Shown here one piece after another: positions 35,559-46,736 of a stretch of 64,000 nt of DNA. This DNA comes from Guyanagaster necrorhizus (Eukaryota > Basidiomycota > Agaricomycetes > Agaricales > Physalacriaceae): the NCBI RefSeq assembly GCF_019112545.1, contig NW_025064892.1:248001-312000 (forward strand), in the 5' to 3' direction. The position numbers and the translations under genes were made by a program. Each line of letters opens with the position of its first letter. The first letter of the stretch is position 1. The notes beneath the pieces are model-generated. The model was given only the letters and a program-made list of their open reading frames with translations, did no database searches and was not told the origin of the DNA.

Positions 35559-37110
35559 ATGGCTCCTTCCGTACGTCGCGTCCATTGCTGAGCTCGGCGC
35601 TATCTTAACTTTCTTGTTTTTCAGAGCATCGTGACCTTGGACAAGCACGGCAAAGAGATCACTTCTGTCGGATTCAATCGATTTGGATTCGACAGCGAGG
35701 TCTCCATCGACGACCTTCGTGCTCTCTATTTGCGTCCTCATTATATCACGACGGCGGGCCAAAGTGTTGCGGCGACCGCGTCCGATGACGAGGAGACCGA
35801 GCATGCCAAGTTTTCCAAGGGGCACACTGAGTATCAGTCCAAGTCTATTTATCACTCGGATTCCAACTCTATCTCGTACACGACTCTCACTCGTTTCACC
35901 CCCGTTAGGCTCCTTGCTCCATCCAACCGCAAGCGCATCCTCGTTACCGGAGGCGCCGGCTTCGTTGGCTCTCATCTCGTTGACCGTTTGATGCTCCTTG
36001 GTCATGAAGTCACCGTCCTGGACAACTTCTTCACTGGCTCGAAAACCACTGTCAGCCACTGGATTGGCCATCCCAACTTTGAGATGGTTCGTCACGACGT
36101 CGTTGAGCCCTTCATGATTGAATGTGACCGTAAGTGATATTGTGCTTTTCGCGCGAGGGACCTGTCTGAGCGCTCTGCAGAAATTTACCATCTTGCGTGC
36201 CCTGCGTCTCCTCCCCATTATCAATTCAACGCGGTCAAGACTATCAAGACCTCGTTCATGGGAACCTTGAACATGCTCGGATTGGCGAAGCGTACCAAGG
36301 CTCGTTTCCTTATTAGTAGCACATCCGGTACGCCGCAGTTCCTGTTTTGACACTTCTTTTTTTCATTAAGCGCGCGCAGAAATTTACGGTGACCCTGAGG
36401 TCCACCCTCAGCCTGAGGATTAGTGTGTCCTCTTTTTCTATAAGCCCTGGCTTCAATGCTGACCTATTGCCAGCTGGGGACACGTCAACCCCATTGGTCC
36501 TCGTGCTTGCTACGATGAAGGCAAGCGTGTAGCAGAGACTTTAACTTATGGCTTCCAGCGCCAGGACGGTGTGGACGTCCGTGTTGCTCGTATCTTCAAT
36601 ACATACGGACCCCGCAGTACGTTATTCCGGTTACGTTGCTGGTCTCGAACTTGACCACTGTCACTTTTAGTGAACCCCTACGATGGACGTGTCGTTTCAA
36701 ACTTCATCGTCCAGGCACTCAAGGGGGAAGACCTCACCGTCTACGGCGACGGCAAGCAGACTCGATCCTTCCAATACGTGCACGACCTCATCGATGGTTT
36801 AATTGCGCTCATGAACTCTGACGAGTCCCGCCCAGTCAACATCGGTAATGGTGATGAGTTCACCATTGGCGAGTTCGCCGAACTGGTTCGTGAGATCGTC
36901 GAGAAGGTGCAAAAGGAGGATGGAGAGTTGCCGACGCGTCGCCCTGAAATTGTGTACAAGCCGATTCCGACGGATGACCCCCAGAAGAGGAGGCCTGATA
37001 CCACCCGTGCCAAAGAGAGCCTTCAGTGGCAACCTAGGTGGACCGTCCGTATGGGATTGGAGGAGATGGTGCGCTACTACAAGGCGAAAATGGCCGAAGG
37101 AAGCCTCTAG
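35559..37110 (+). CDS. UXS1: UDP-glucuronic acid decarboxylase (UDP-xylose synthase)
   Basis: An NAD-dependent SDR enzyme that converts UDP-glucuronate to UDP-xylose, used for capsule or glycan xylosylation in basidiomycetes. Exon 1 (35559-35570) encodes MAPS; an intron follows and the frame resumes [12 protein letters not shown]. The Rossmann motif [17 protein letters not shown] and [10 protein letters not shown] are clear. After an intron come [14 protein letters not shown] and [22 protein letters not shown], then the ARFLISSTS serine strand and [13 protein letters not shown]. The catalytic pair is CYDEGKR (YxxxK). Then [20 protein letters not shown] and [18 protein letters not shown] follow, and the end is [11 protein letters not shown]. 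There is no N-terminal membrane anchor, so the enzyme should be soluble. Five introns, one leaving the 45-base exon that carries [10 protein letters not shown]. Confidence 0.95.
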
Positions 37111-37352
37111 GCTTGTTAGGTTAAATACGGTATTTCCGAAGTTTACTAGATTTTCCCTTGTTATCGTCTCTGACCAGTGTCTTTCTTTCATTTCATTCCT
37201 TTACTTAATTGGTGGACGCGTCGAGTCTATGAGGGGTATATAAATGATACATAAGATACAGATAGGTATTATAAATGGTGTTAAGATCACATCTGGACAT
37301 GGAAAATGACGCATAGATGATAAGGATAATTGTCCCATTGGATCCGTTCCGC

Positions 37353-39289
37353 CTATTTTAATAGGCGTCCTATTGATGTTGAATTGGTTCCGACAACCTT
37401 TGCCATCGAACCCTTGATAACATGTTTCTCTACCGAAGCCGCAGGTGTAATTGTGGCGCGTCGCAGTCGACCCTGTTGGACTTGATCATTAGATGCCGGC
37501 TCCGACGAGGGCGCAAGCGATTCCGAATCTGACTTGCCATGTTTCTGTAATATGAAACTCCCTAGGTGTTCGTTGTTTGTTTTGCTTAGAGATTCTCAAA
37601 GTGTAGGTAGGAGAGGATATGCACCTGCATACGAGTTTCCGTCCGTACCACCGCTAAACCAGTGCTCCTGCTCTTTCCTTTCGGAGTATCTAAGTGTGTC
37701 AGCGTTGCCAGTAAGACTAACGAATATGTTAAAGAAAGACCGACGGCTTACCTTCTGTAAGGCCGACCGTTAGGCCCAACCGGGGAATATGCATTTTCTA
37801 AATTTTCGGAATAAAGTGCTAGTGACTCTGTCTGGCTACGGACGATATCGGGAGTAAGGCAGCTGAAGGAGAGTGATGAAGTTGGATCTCGTGCACGAAA
37901 GGAAGAATCATTTGTGAACTCTGCGAGTTTATCGAGGGCCACACTCATTCGCTCCGCGATGCTCGTCACAGGAGGGATAATGTCGGACCTGAGGCGCGGT
38001 AGTTGTGACATGAATTTTGCAAAGACTTGGTTTGCTATGGAAGCGTTGCCTTGGATAGTACATAAAGAACCAGAGGCACCTACTCAAATTGGGTTAGAGA
38101 TCACCGATATAACTAGTGGCGAGGATGATAGCCGACCTTTCAAAGGATATAGCCTCGCCCCTCCCTCTGAATTTGACAGCTCAGAATGAAGTCTTTCGGC
38201 ATATTTGACTGGGGATACGTCGCACCGGTCTCCCTACACGTACATAGATCAGCACGAGGCAAACAGTAAATAAAAAGACACGACATGTATTATTAACACC
38301 GGTTGGGTGATTGCATTCAGCATTTCGGGCTTCATAGGTATGCGCTGATTTTGATGGTCAGAATACTTAACGAAAAAAAACAAAGGGCACCATACATTCA
38401 AAGCCACATTAGCCTGCTCCAAAACACGCACTCTTTTGCTGGGAGGTAAATGCATCTGCCAATACGCCATGATCTGCCAAGTCGGGGGTGAGCGAGGTCA
38501 ACGAATCCCGAGACGTACACGACGTACTTCATCAAGGAGATCACTGTCGATGTCCTGAGAAGATGTCAGCATAACGGCAAGGTCGACAGTCGACAGGCAT
38601 ACTGGGCCGATGATTATCCTAGCGCCCTCTTTTCCAGCATGCTCGAAGCTCTCGAGGTCGGTTGCAAAACACCATGACTGCAGAAGCTCGTGAAACGCCG
38701 TCAAGACCCACTTTAACCTACACTCTGTTAGATCGGGGCCGAGCACGGAGCTTGTACATACTCAGTGGGCGCCGGTGCATTGCACAATGTGAGACTGGCG
38801 CACATATCCGGAAAACTAGAAAATAAGGGTATTACGGCGACGTGTAAGCACGAGTGGCATGACGGACATACAGAAAGGCGAAACGCAAGGCGCAGTTGAC
38901 AGATATATTGTCGTGTGCCAGAACGTGGCAAAGAGGTAAATGAAGTATCTAGGCGCAGTCAGACGGGGAACAGAAGCAAGTACAGACGGGCAACGCACTT
39001 GGTGGCAGAACGCGAGATCCGCTGCCTCCACCCAGCTATCATGGCGCCCACTGTGCCGACAAGACGATCTCCCGCACACTCTCATGTCGAAGGCAATCAT
39101 ATTGTAGTTCTTGTACAGCCGAGGGTCGCCAAACTGATTGTCGAGCCATGTCGAGTCGAGGAAGAAAGGGTGCAGCAGAATGACAGTCGGCTTGTCAGGA
39201 TCGAAGCTGCCGACATTGCCAAACGTCGTGTTCGTGAGGTAGTATATCGAGGCATAGTCGTCATCACTGTGCAAGTCCACGTAAGGCAT
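37353..39289 (-). CDS. Alpha/beta-hydrolase-fold protein with long C-terminal extension
   Basis: The ATG at 39289 gives MPYVDLHSDDDYASIYYLTNT, then DKPTVILLHPFFLDSTWLDNQFGDPRLYKNYNMIAFDMRVCGRS, the classical strand-HPFF oxyanion region and strand-turn-AFD of this fold. After a 50 nt intron comes LHLPLCHVLAHDNISVNCALRFAFLFPDMCASLTLCNAPAPTE. This is the nucleophile-elbow region, but no G-x-S-x-G is present; AHDNIS occupies the turn. Later exons give FATDLESFEHAGKEGAR, IAYWQMHLPPSKRVRVLEQANVALN, PVLIIHGDQCDVSPVKYAERLHSEL (the acid/His-bearing region) and VFAKFMSQLPRL. About 170 further residues, Ser-rich and ending IGRLLK, have no domain I know. Activity is unsure because the nucleophile Ser is not obvious. 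Confidence 0.75.
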
Positions 39290-39569
39290 TGTCCGTATAC
39301 ATGCAGGGGAAGAAGAAGGAAATAAGCGAAGGAGATTATCTTTGCAGGGAGAACATAATAAAATGAGAACAGGTGGCAACCCGGTAACGGCCTTGAACCC
39401 GTTCATTCTCATTTTTGGAAGGTAGTGACGATCTTCATTCAAGAAAATTATTTTAGCGTATCCTCACATCCAGTCAAGGATGCTGCTAGTACTCGGTAGC
39501 GTCGAGCAAGCCTTGCATTTCAAAATAATTTTATTCCGTAGAAAACATACAACCATACGGCTACTTCGG

Positions 39570-40582
39570 TTACACTCGTCCTGGCCCGATCAGTCCCTCC
39601 AGTACTTGGATGATACGCTGCTGCCGCTGCGAGCCCAGGTCACCAGGGAAAAAAAAAAGTTTCAAGACAGACTGCGGCTTACCTCCCGGTCCGCTCCCAT
39701 TGCAGTCGCGTACATTGCGGGAACACCGGCCTGGCCAAGTCGTTCTTGCTGTTCGCGGACGAGATTGTCCCAGAGAGGCAGGGCTCGCTGCGTGTCAAAT
39801 CGAAGCAGTTCTTTCCGATGCGCATCACATAACATCTGTAGGGTCCAAAGCATAAGTACAGACGCAGTCTCCGTGCGGGCAGGAGCTCACATCTGCTTCA
39901 TGTTTCGAGATGTCGGAGCCTATGACATTTGCCCTGTCTTTCCGAGCTATCGCCGCCATCCATCATGTAAAGGTAGAGCGGTGACGGACCTAGTTCTGGC
40001 ATTCTTCACTTTTTCGTCATACTTGCTTTGAATGTGACCTCTCTCTTCCCAGAGTTGCCTTTCAAGCACATCCTGTTCTTTTTTGATCTGCAGGAGCATC
40101 AGAACAAGACATCAGACATTGATCAGATTCCGCATAGAAAGCTTCAAGTTTACCTGCGCGATCTTCTCGATGAATTTGGAGTCTTGGGAAAGTTGTACAA
40201 TGCGTGGAAGCGCCTGTTGGAAAGTAAATGATCGAGTATCTTCCGCGGGCGAGGAAAATGCCGAAGAACGGTTGTGTTTGGGGCTGACACGAGTACCGTC
40301 GAAAGTAGAAGGGTCCTTTGCCGGCGGCTGGGGACGTTGCAGTTGGGCCAATAGAGCCGCAACTGAACTTGAAGCAGATGAAGACGACGAGGGGGATTCT
40401 ACAACAGCCTGCGGGGGAGCCTCCTTGTTCTCCGTTGAGGTCGCGATAGCCTGTTGCCAGGCCTGCGATGCTTGAAGAGTGTCAAGAAGAGCCTTTACTC
40501 CTGCAGCATCCTAGTAATCGTTAGTATCGTGTCAGCAGGAAAGAAATATACTCACATTTATGTTAGTGCTATTGAAATTCAT
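39570..40582 (-). CDS. Unrecognised small coiled-coil protein
   Basis: The ATG at 40582 reads MNFNSTNIN, then after an intron DAAGVKALLDTLQASQAWQQAI. A Ser-rich linker (SPSSSSASSSVAALL) is followed by QRPQPPAKDPSTFDG, and then by helical, charged sequence: FTFQQALPRIVQLSQDSKFIEKIAQ, IKKEQDVLERQLWEERGHIQSKYDEKVKNA, MLCDAHRKELLRFDTQRALPLWDNLVREQQERL. After a last intron the tail is RQQRIIQVLEGLIGPGRV and TAA (39570-39572). It has about four introns and roughly 220 residues. The helical block with DxLxxQxxxEQxxLxxxGVPxM looks conserved, and homologues are expected in other agaricomycetes, but I know no function. No signal peptide or membrane segment. Confidence 0.68.
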
Positions 40583-41680
40583 AGTGATTTGCCTTGGGCT
40601 TTGACCTGCTTTAGCTCCAGGACCAAAGGTACTGAGGAACCGGCAGATTATTCGCGTCGGTGGTCGGTGTATTGTTCTAAAACAAGCATTCACCGCTATC
40701 TCCGGAAAACCCCGTGCTTGAGGAGTCAGATGGAAACGTGCAGGGCGGCATCAATTTTTTGCAATTCGAATGTCGATGGACGACAAGAGAAAGAGACTGC
40801 TATAACAGTGAGTGATACGGCTGTCAGAGTAAATTTTCCAGCTCCTGTTAGATTCGAATTGAACTATATGACGCCTAGTAATCTAGACACGCAGTTGTTA
40901 GAGAGAGTTCGGTGTTCCATTTGGGTATACGCATTGATAGGAGATAGTATTCGAGGGTCGATCAAAGCCTCTAGACCTGTCCTGCATGCGGAACAAGTGG
41001 CCAACGAACGCACTCGATACCGATAGGCAATATAGGAGCGATCAATGAAGGGGGAAGTGAGAGGGGGGGGAAGAGGAATGAAAAGAGAGCACTACATATT
41101 AGAAAACAACAACTTGCAGGAGGTTGCATTTCATGACGGTGCCGACACTCGTGGCCTTACGGTGTCAAATTAGATGCGTCACTTGCGACATGAGGCGGAT
41201 AAACATTTAAGAATTACTGTATTTGCCCGTCGTACCTTTCTACCGGACGAGCGACTGAAGTATCGTTCCGCTCCACAAGAGTACGGACGCATCGCACCAA
41301 TTTAGTTTTCGGTGAGTAAGCTGACCGAGCGAATGAATAAGTCCGTAGCCGACGGTCCACAAAAGAACATATTGTCGGTACGATGGCGTCAGGCCCTGAC
41401 AGGGGGCTACATTATTATTATTTATCAATTATTTGCCTGTTTTGAATATTATCCCTTTTCCTTATCTGGACATCGCGCTGCAAACTCCACGAGGCAAGGC
41501 GTGGGAAGGTTTGTATAGCAACCAACCGAATATTCCCACATTGGTCCTCTGTCATTTCTTCCTTGCCATCACCCCTCTATCCCGCCGCCCTCCATACCCA
41601 CTCCTCTTTCTCCTTTCCCCTGCGACTAATTCAGACATTTCTTTCTCTTTCAATTTCTTGCTTCGTCTCCTTCCTCTACC
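40583..41680. promoter_or_regulatory. Long upstream region of the RGS gene with pyrimidine-rich leader
   Basis: About 1.1 kb without a gene between two divergently oriented start codons. The final 120 bases (41560-41680) are strongly C/T-rich, typical of the leader of a well-expressed fungal gene. No named site seen. Confidence 0.45.
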
Positions 41681-43850
41681 ATGCCTGCCGATACCGATGC
41701 CCAGGCGACTTCATCGCATATGATGAAGACAACAAAACGCGGAAGGCCTTTTCTCAAGGTGCATATACTACCCTTCTGGCTGTCATTTTGACTATTGACG
41801 TCGGTTCTACCGCCCAGGATACCCTCGATCTGTTTGCAACACTTATCGTCTCGTTAGAGTTGACGCCGCACAAGCAGTTCTTTCGTACATTCCCCAACTC
41901 GTTCTCTACGTATGTCTTTGTCTCTCGTCTTGGCTTTGTTAGCCCTCTCATTCATTCTTACTAGAGATGAAGCCGCTCAGAATCTTGCGTCGCTCAAGTT
42001 CTCTCAGTCTAATCGAGGTCCGGATCCCAGAGAACCTTCGCGTGTGGTAACGACAACGACAACCACGACGTTTTCAATGACCCGTGATATGGCCAAGGCG
42101 ATGAGCCAGCACTTTATGGACGCCCGCCTTATCGAGAACGCTGCCGACCCATCCTCGACCTTGTTCAAGGACAGGGGTGTCTATGTGCTCACGCCGAAGG
42201 GGTTGCACGTTTTGGAACGTTTCATCAGTAAAAATGGTATCAATTCAGACCATCTCCAGCAGGTTTTTGTGTCCCAGCCCATCTGCATCAAGCTTCTCCA
42301 CCTCGAGCGACGATCAGCAGACGACGAAATCATAGTCACACAGTCCGTCATCACTGCCCTCTTCCGACGTTTCGTCGGCCGAAGCCCCAACTTCCCATCT
42401 GCAACCCCTTCCCCTGATCCCTTCCAACGGTACAACGAGCGATCCAAAGGTGTTGCTCTCATGGAAGTCACGGAGCGGGCGCAACCGCTTCTCGGCAAGG
42501 GTCAGCAAGTGCACAAATATTGTTTTGCGGCTGTCACTGCTCTTGAGTGGTTGTGTGACTTCACTTCGGTGGTTGGGCGTGAGGAGGCTGCAGAGATGGC
42601 CGCACAGTTCGTGCGATTCGGACTGATCACCCTGGTTAGCGATAAGCGGAAGAACAACGATTCTGCGATCATCTTTACGGTCCGAGGATCTGCCCCAGGA
42701 GGCAACTCTCCCGTCAGCGTGAGTCTGCAATGTTTTTTTTTTCTTTTTGCGTTGTCGTCAGCGTAGTAACAACATTTATTTAGCAACACGGAGAGTTCCG
42801 CTGCACCGCTAAGGCGATCTACAAGATCACGGAGGAAGGTCGACGCCTCGCGCACTGGGACAATCCAAAGCAAATCGGCTCCCATGACTCCCCGAACGCA
42901 TCGTCTGCAACGCTCACCGAGCGCTCCTCTATGGACAAGTCTGCCGTAGACCATAACGAGAAGAAGGGCGGAGATGCCAAGATCCACCGTCGCATCTCGA
43001 TGGCGGAGAAGATGAATGCCAGTTATGATGCTGCGGACAAGAAGAATAACCAGAAGGAGAGCAACGCAGAGCGTCTGCGGTACATTTTGGAGGAGCCCGG
43101 CCTTCGTTCGCTCTTCCGCGAGTTCCTTCGGAGCAACTTCTGCGAGGAGAACTTGTCGTTCTGGCTTGACGTCGAGGACTTCAAGCGCAAGTTCAACATC
43201 ACCTCTAGTGCTGTCGCCGTTGCCCCTGCTGCTCCCCGTCCCGCTTCCAAGACTACGCCAGGCCAAGCAGCGATGGAACGGCACCATGAATCCCTCATCA
43301 ACACCGCATTCGTGATATACAACACGTACCTCGCTCCTTCCAGTCAGTGCGAGCTCAACATCGACCACGGTCTCCGGAATGAGTTGTCCAAGTATTTGGA
43401 GGATGTTGTGACGAGCCTAACGGGCAAGGCATTCCAGGGGCGCGTCGAGCCTGAACAGGCAAATGCCTTCAATGCGACTCAGCTGCAGACCATGATCCGG
43501 TTGTATGAACGGATTCAGACTCACGTTTTCCGGTTGATGGCGACGGATTCTGTTCCTCGGGTATGTTTAATGTCTCTTACGTCCCCGGTTTCTAGCTTAC
43601 CTGTTTTACATAGTTCATCAAGATACCTAAGTTCCTGGCGATGCGCAACTGGGTCGAGGACTTTGATCCTACCGACGATGATGTCCGCCTCTTGACCTCT
43701 GCTCCTTCTCAACCACCAGGCCTCGGTTCGTCAGAAGAGACGGGGGGCGCATACATAACAATATCACAACAAGGCAGTGAACGGGCACAGGGTCAAACTA
43801 CTCCCGCGATCTCGACGCCGAACGCACCGTCCGCACCAGCATCGTCATAG
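41681..43850 (+). CDS. DEP-RGS regulator of G-protein signalling (Sst2/FlbA/Thn1 type)
   Basis: A GTPase-activating protein for heterotrimeric G-alpha subunits; in Schizophyllum the homologue Thn1 governs aerial hyphae and development. Exon 1 (41681-41758) encodes MPADTDAQATSSHMMKTTKRG. Exon 2 begins at 41818 with DTLDLFATLIVSLELTPHKQFFRTFPNSFS. Two DEP-like regions follow: MAKAMSQHFMDARLIENAAD...YVLTPKGLHVLERFI and EEAAEMAAQFVRFGLITLVSDK. The RGS box starts LRYILEEPGLRSLFREFLRSNFCEENLSFWLDVEDFKRKF and resumes after a Pro/Ala-rich insert at FVIYNTYLAPSSQCELNIDHGLRNEL. It ends ERIQTHVFRLMATDSVPRFIKIPKF. The C-terminal tail is low-complexity (TTPAISTPNAPSAPASS) with TAG at 43848-43850. The insert inside RGS is typical of fungal Sst2 relatives. 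Confidence 0.93.
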
Positions 43851-44512
43851 ACCGGTCGCATTGCGATTTGCATTTTCTTTCTTTGCATGGTCTTCACTGG
43901 ACGCTTCGAGGGCTTTCACATTTTTTTTGGCAACCGCATGCTTTATTATCATCATTCATATGCGCATCTTTGCTTTCATTTTTGTTTCCTTTTTCATCAT
44001 CGCAATCACGGCACGCTGACCCCAGGGGGTCATAATTTTGTACCTTCCCATTGTCCACCCATCGTGTTCCTACGTCTTACTCCCGGTCCTTGTTGTCAGG
44101 CCACAGACTACACTTTGGTGACTTTTTTGTCACCACGAAATCGCCGGTGTCTTTTACTGTAACTTTTTAGTACCCTACACGCTTCCTCTACTAGACGGAT
44201 GGCATACCCCCACTAATTGAGCAAGAAATCGTTGTTCGTAATAATAGTTTACCTGCTTGTATGGCTGTAAAACCATTGCAGCTGATACCAAAGAATACTT
44301 TACGTCAGTCTTTGTTGGATAGGTTCGATACAGTGTGAGAATTTGACTAGAAGAGATGCCGCGGACCCTTTTAGCAGGTATTTCCCACATCGATCAGCAG
44401 CGACGTGTTGCAGTGCTCCAGGTCATCTTCCATTCAAGTTTCACGTAGAATCAACTGGTCTCGATAACCTCCAATATTCTATCTACATATCACGGCGAGA
44501 ACCTTCAGTGCT
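43851..44512. other. Intergenic
   Basis: T-rich 3' flank of the RGS gene, then about 300 bp upstream of the MAPR gene. No coding signal. Confidence 0.5.
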
Positions 44513-45656
44513 ATGTCGTGGCTAAAGGGACTTAATGGCGAGGCAGCTGAGCCATATTTCGAACCAGAATCTACGCCAAAGGTCGAAGACCCCTCGATTC
44601 CGAAGAGAATGGTCTCGACAAAGCAGGCCAACAAGCCTTTCCTTGCGTACGAAGCATGCCCTTGTCATTATGCTCGGCTGCTATAGTAACGGTGCACTCG
44701 TTTAGGTATAAAGAATACCGAGAGCATCAAACAGAGTTACACAATGCCTGGCTGGAGCGCAAAAAACTACGCGAGGAGAAGATTGCGCGAGGCGAAGACG
44801 GCGGGCGAGAAGAACCAGACCCTACCGCTGAAGTCGAAGTTGGCATCCTAGGGCTTCTGAAATTCTTGGTCTATACATTGATCATTATCGCTCTGGCTGG
44901 TAAATTCATCACGGGAAGTTATCTGTGGGAATACGAGGGTAAATGGGTCCAGCTGAAGACATACTGGCCGGTGCGTCCAGCTCTTTTGCTTTGCCTTGTT
45001 TTGCTTTTGCATTTATGTACCTCGAGTAGACGACACAGCGCCTGTTTTCTGAGAGACTTCTAGCCGAGTTTGATGGTTCGAAACCTGGTCGTCCTATTTA
45101 CCTTGCCGTGCGTAGTCTGCAGCCATGTTCCGCTATATTTCCGATACACCTCATGAGGTAGATTGACGGAGACGTCTACGACGTCACCGAGGGTAAGGCA
45201 TATCAGCCTGGAGGGTCTTATCATCATTTGTTCGTCCATCACATTCTTTTTCAATTAGACCACTCAGACCTGAAGTAATCTTCAGCGCTGGCGTGGACGG
45301 AGCTCGTGCGTTCGGTACCGGTTGTTTCCAAACGCATCGCACGCATGATTTGCGTGGCCTTACAGAAAGCGAATTAAGGGTGAGATCGACGGGTCCGTTT
45401 CATTGATTTGTATTGATTTGTTTGATAATTATAGGGCGTTCAGCATTGGAAAGAGTTTTATGCAAACCATAAGGATTACTTCAAGGTCGGCAGGGTGTCC
45501 CATCCGCCGATTGACCCTGCAAGTCCAATTCCCGAGCATTGCAATCCAAAGAAGGCGGCCAGAGACAACGCCAACCCTAAGAAGGATACCAAGGAACGGA
45601 AGAAGGACTCGAAGCCTAAGAAGAAAGAAGATGAGAAAAGCCACGAAGAACTCTAG
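44513..45656 (+). CDS. Membrane-anchored cytochrome b5-like (MAPR/Dap1-type) protein
   Basis: The ATG at 44513 gives MSWLKGLNGEAAEPYFEPES. An intron and a charged helix KEYREHQTELHNAWLERKKLREEK follow. One transmembrane segment (LGLLKFLVYTLIIIALAGKFI, about 44850-44910) precedes WEYEGKWVQLKTYWP. After another intron comes FSERLLAEFDGSKPGRPIYLAI, then DGDVYDVTEGKAYQPGGSYHHFAGVDGARAFGTGCF. That is the MAPR fold, whose Tyr-bearing loop replaces the bis-His haem ligation of true cytochrome b5. The following exons give HDLRGLTESELRGVQHWKEFYANHKDYFKVG and a Lys-rich tail ending SHEEL. MAPR proteins bind haem and assist P450s such as Erg11 at the ER. The N-terminal helix plus Lys tail differ from the short yeast Dap1. 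Confidence 0.85.
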
Positions 45657-45890
45657 TTGTTTGGTGCTCTCATATCTGTGTAATTTAAATAATGCTACTC
45701 GATTCTATATTGTCCTGAAATATATACACATGGACAGTCCCGGAATGAAATTAGGCAAGTCGTAAAACTTTTCTCGCTGTGAAAACTAAGAAGGCCTGAG
45801 GATCGCTTTGGACAATGTACTCTTTTGCTGGATTCAGGGTAGTAATGTCACGTTCCGTCGGGAAAAACGGAGCAATGTCAAAGACATACC

Positions 45891-46595
45891 TCAATGCTCG
45901 GATGGAGATCCATGTGTCAAAAGGTAATTTTTCAGGAGAGGAAAGTCCGCCATTGACGCATTCATCATGGAAGAGAACGGGTTGTCGCGGTACTTCGCGA
46001 TAATAATGTTCCCCCGCCAAGCGACCTCGTCCTTGAAAGACCTCCCCTGAATTTGTCTAATGCTTTTGTTGATAGGAAAAGGCATGCCGTCGCGAGAGAC
46101 AACGGGGTAGAAAATGATATAAGGGTTCGCGAACTTCCGGTTCATGCCGTCGAGGGCTTCTACGAGCTGAACAATTTTTTCAATCCAAGGTCGCCGTTGA
46201 TAGGTTTGGGTAAAATTTACCTGATATTTCCATGCCCGGGGACCAATACCATCGGCGATCTGTTCCACGTTTCGGTGCCATCATCAGTGGGGATAAGACA
46301 GTCAGGAAAAAGTAACGTACGTAGTCCATATGAATTTCAGGGTGGGGCATGCGCGACGGGGAAGTGGTGTAGGAAGAATGATGAGTCGAGATTGTCATCG
46401 GGCTGTACAAATGAACAATGAATATTTCTTCCCGAAGAGATGGACAGGATAATGGTTTACCTAGTCATGAGCTGGACAAGAGTCGGCTGGTGTCCTAGAT
46501 TACCCAAAAATGAGCAACAATGCAGAAAAATTCAGGTAAAATTTGAGCGGACCGTCGGAAGGGAAGAGAATGGCGTCGAAATGGATCATGTCCAT
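45891..46595 (-). CDS. Unrecognised small protein, about 157 residues
   Basis: Spliced by eye from five exons. It starts MDMIHFDAILFPSDG at 46595, joins HQPTLVQLMT, then SPMTISTHHSSYTTSPSRMPHPEIHMDY, then IADGIGPRAWKYQ. The last exon is LVEALDGMNRKFANPYIIFYPVVSRDGMPFPINKSIRQIQG...NPFSSMMNASMADFPLLKNYLLTHGSPSEH, ending TGA at 45891-45893. All four introns have GT...AG ends and preserve frame. The core reads as a compact alpha/beta domain with no signal peptide, metal motif or membrane span. I do not know the family; the strong residue pattern suggests it is conserved in agaricomycetes. A minus-strand TATA box lies about 150 bases upstream of the ATG, inside the last codons of the preceding gene. 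Confidence 0.6.
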
Positions 46596-46736
46596 GGCGT
46601 TTTGACAGTCTGGATTATGCTTGTTGGTCAGGTTTAATCATATTGACCAAACAATAACCTCACCGTTGGGTGGGGGTGTAAAATAGAGAGTAAAAGAGAT
46701 GGACAAGAAAGTGGGTGAGCGTTGAGAATGATATTC

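Noticed and set aside
45060..45100. GGTTCGAAACC, resembling a tRNA T-arm
   Set aside because: It lies within MAPR coding sequence (DGSKPG), and no acceptor stem or anticodon arm surrounds it.
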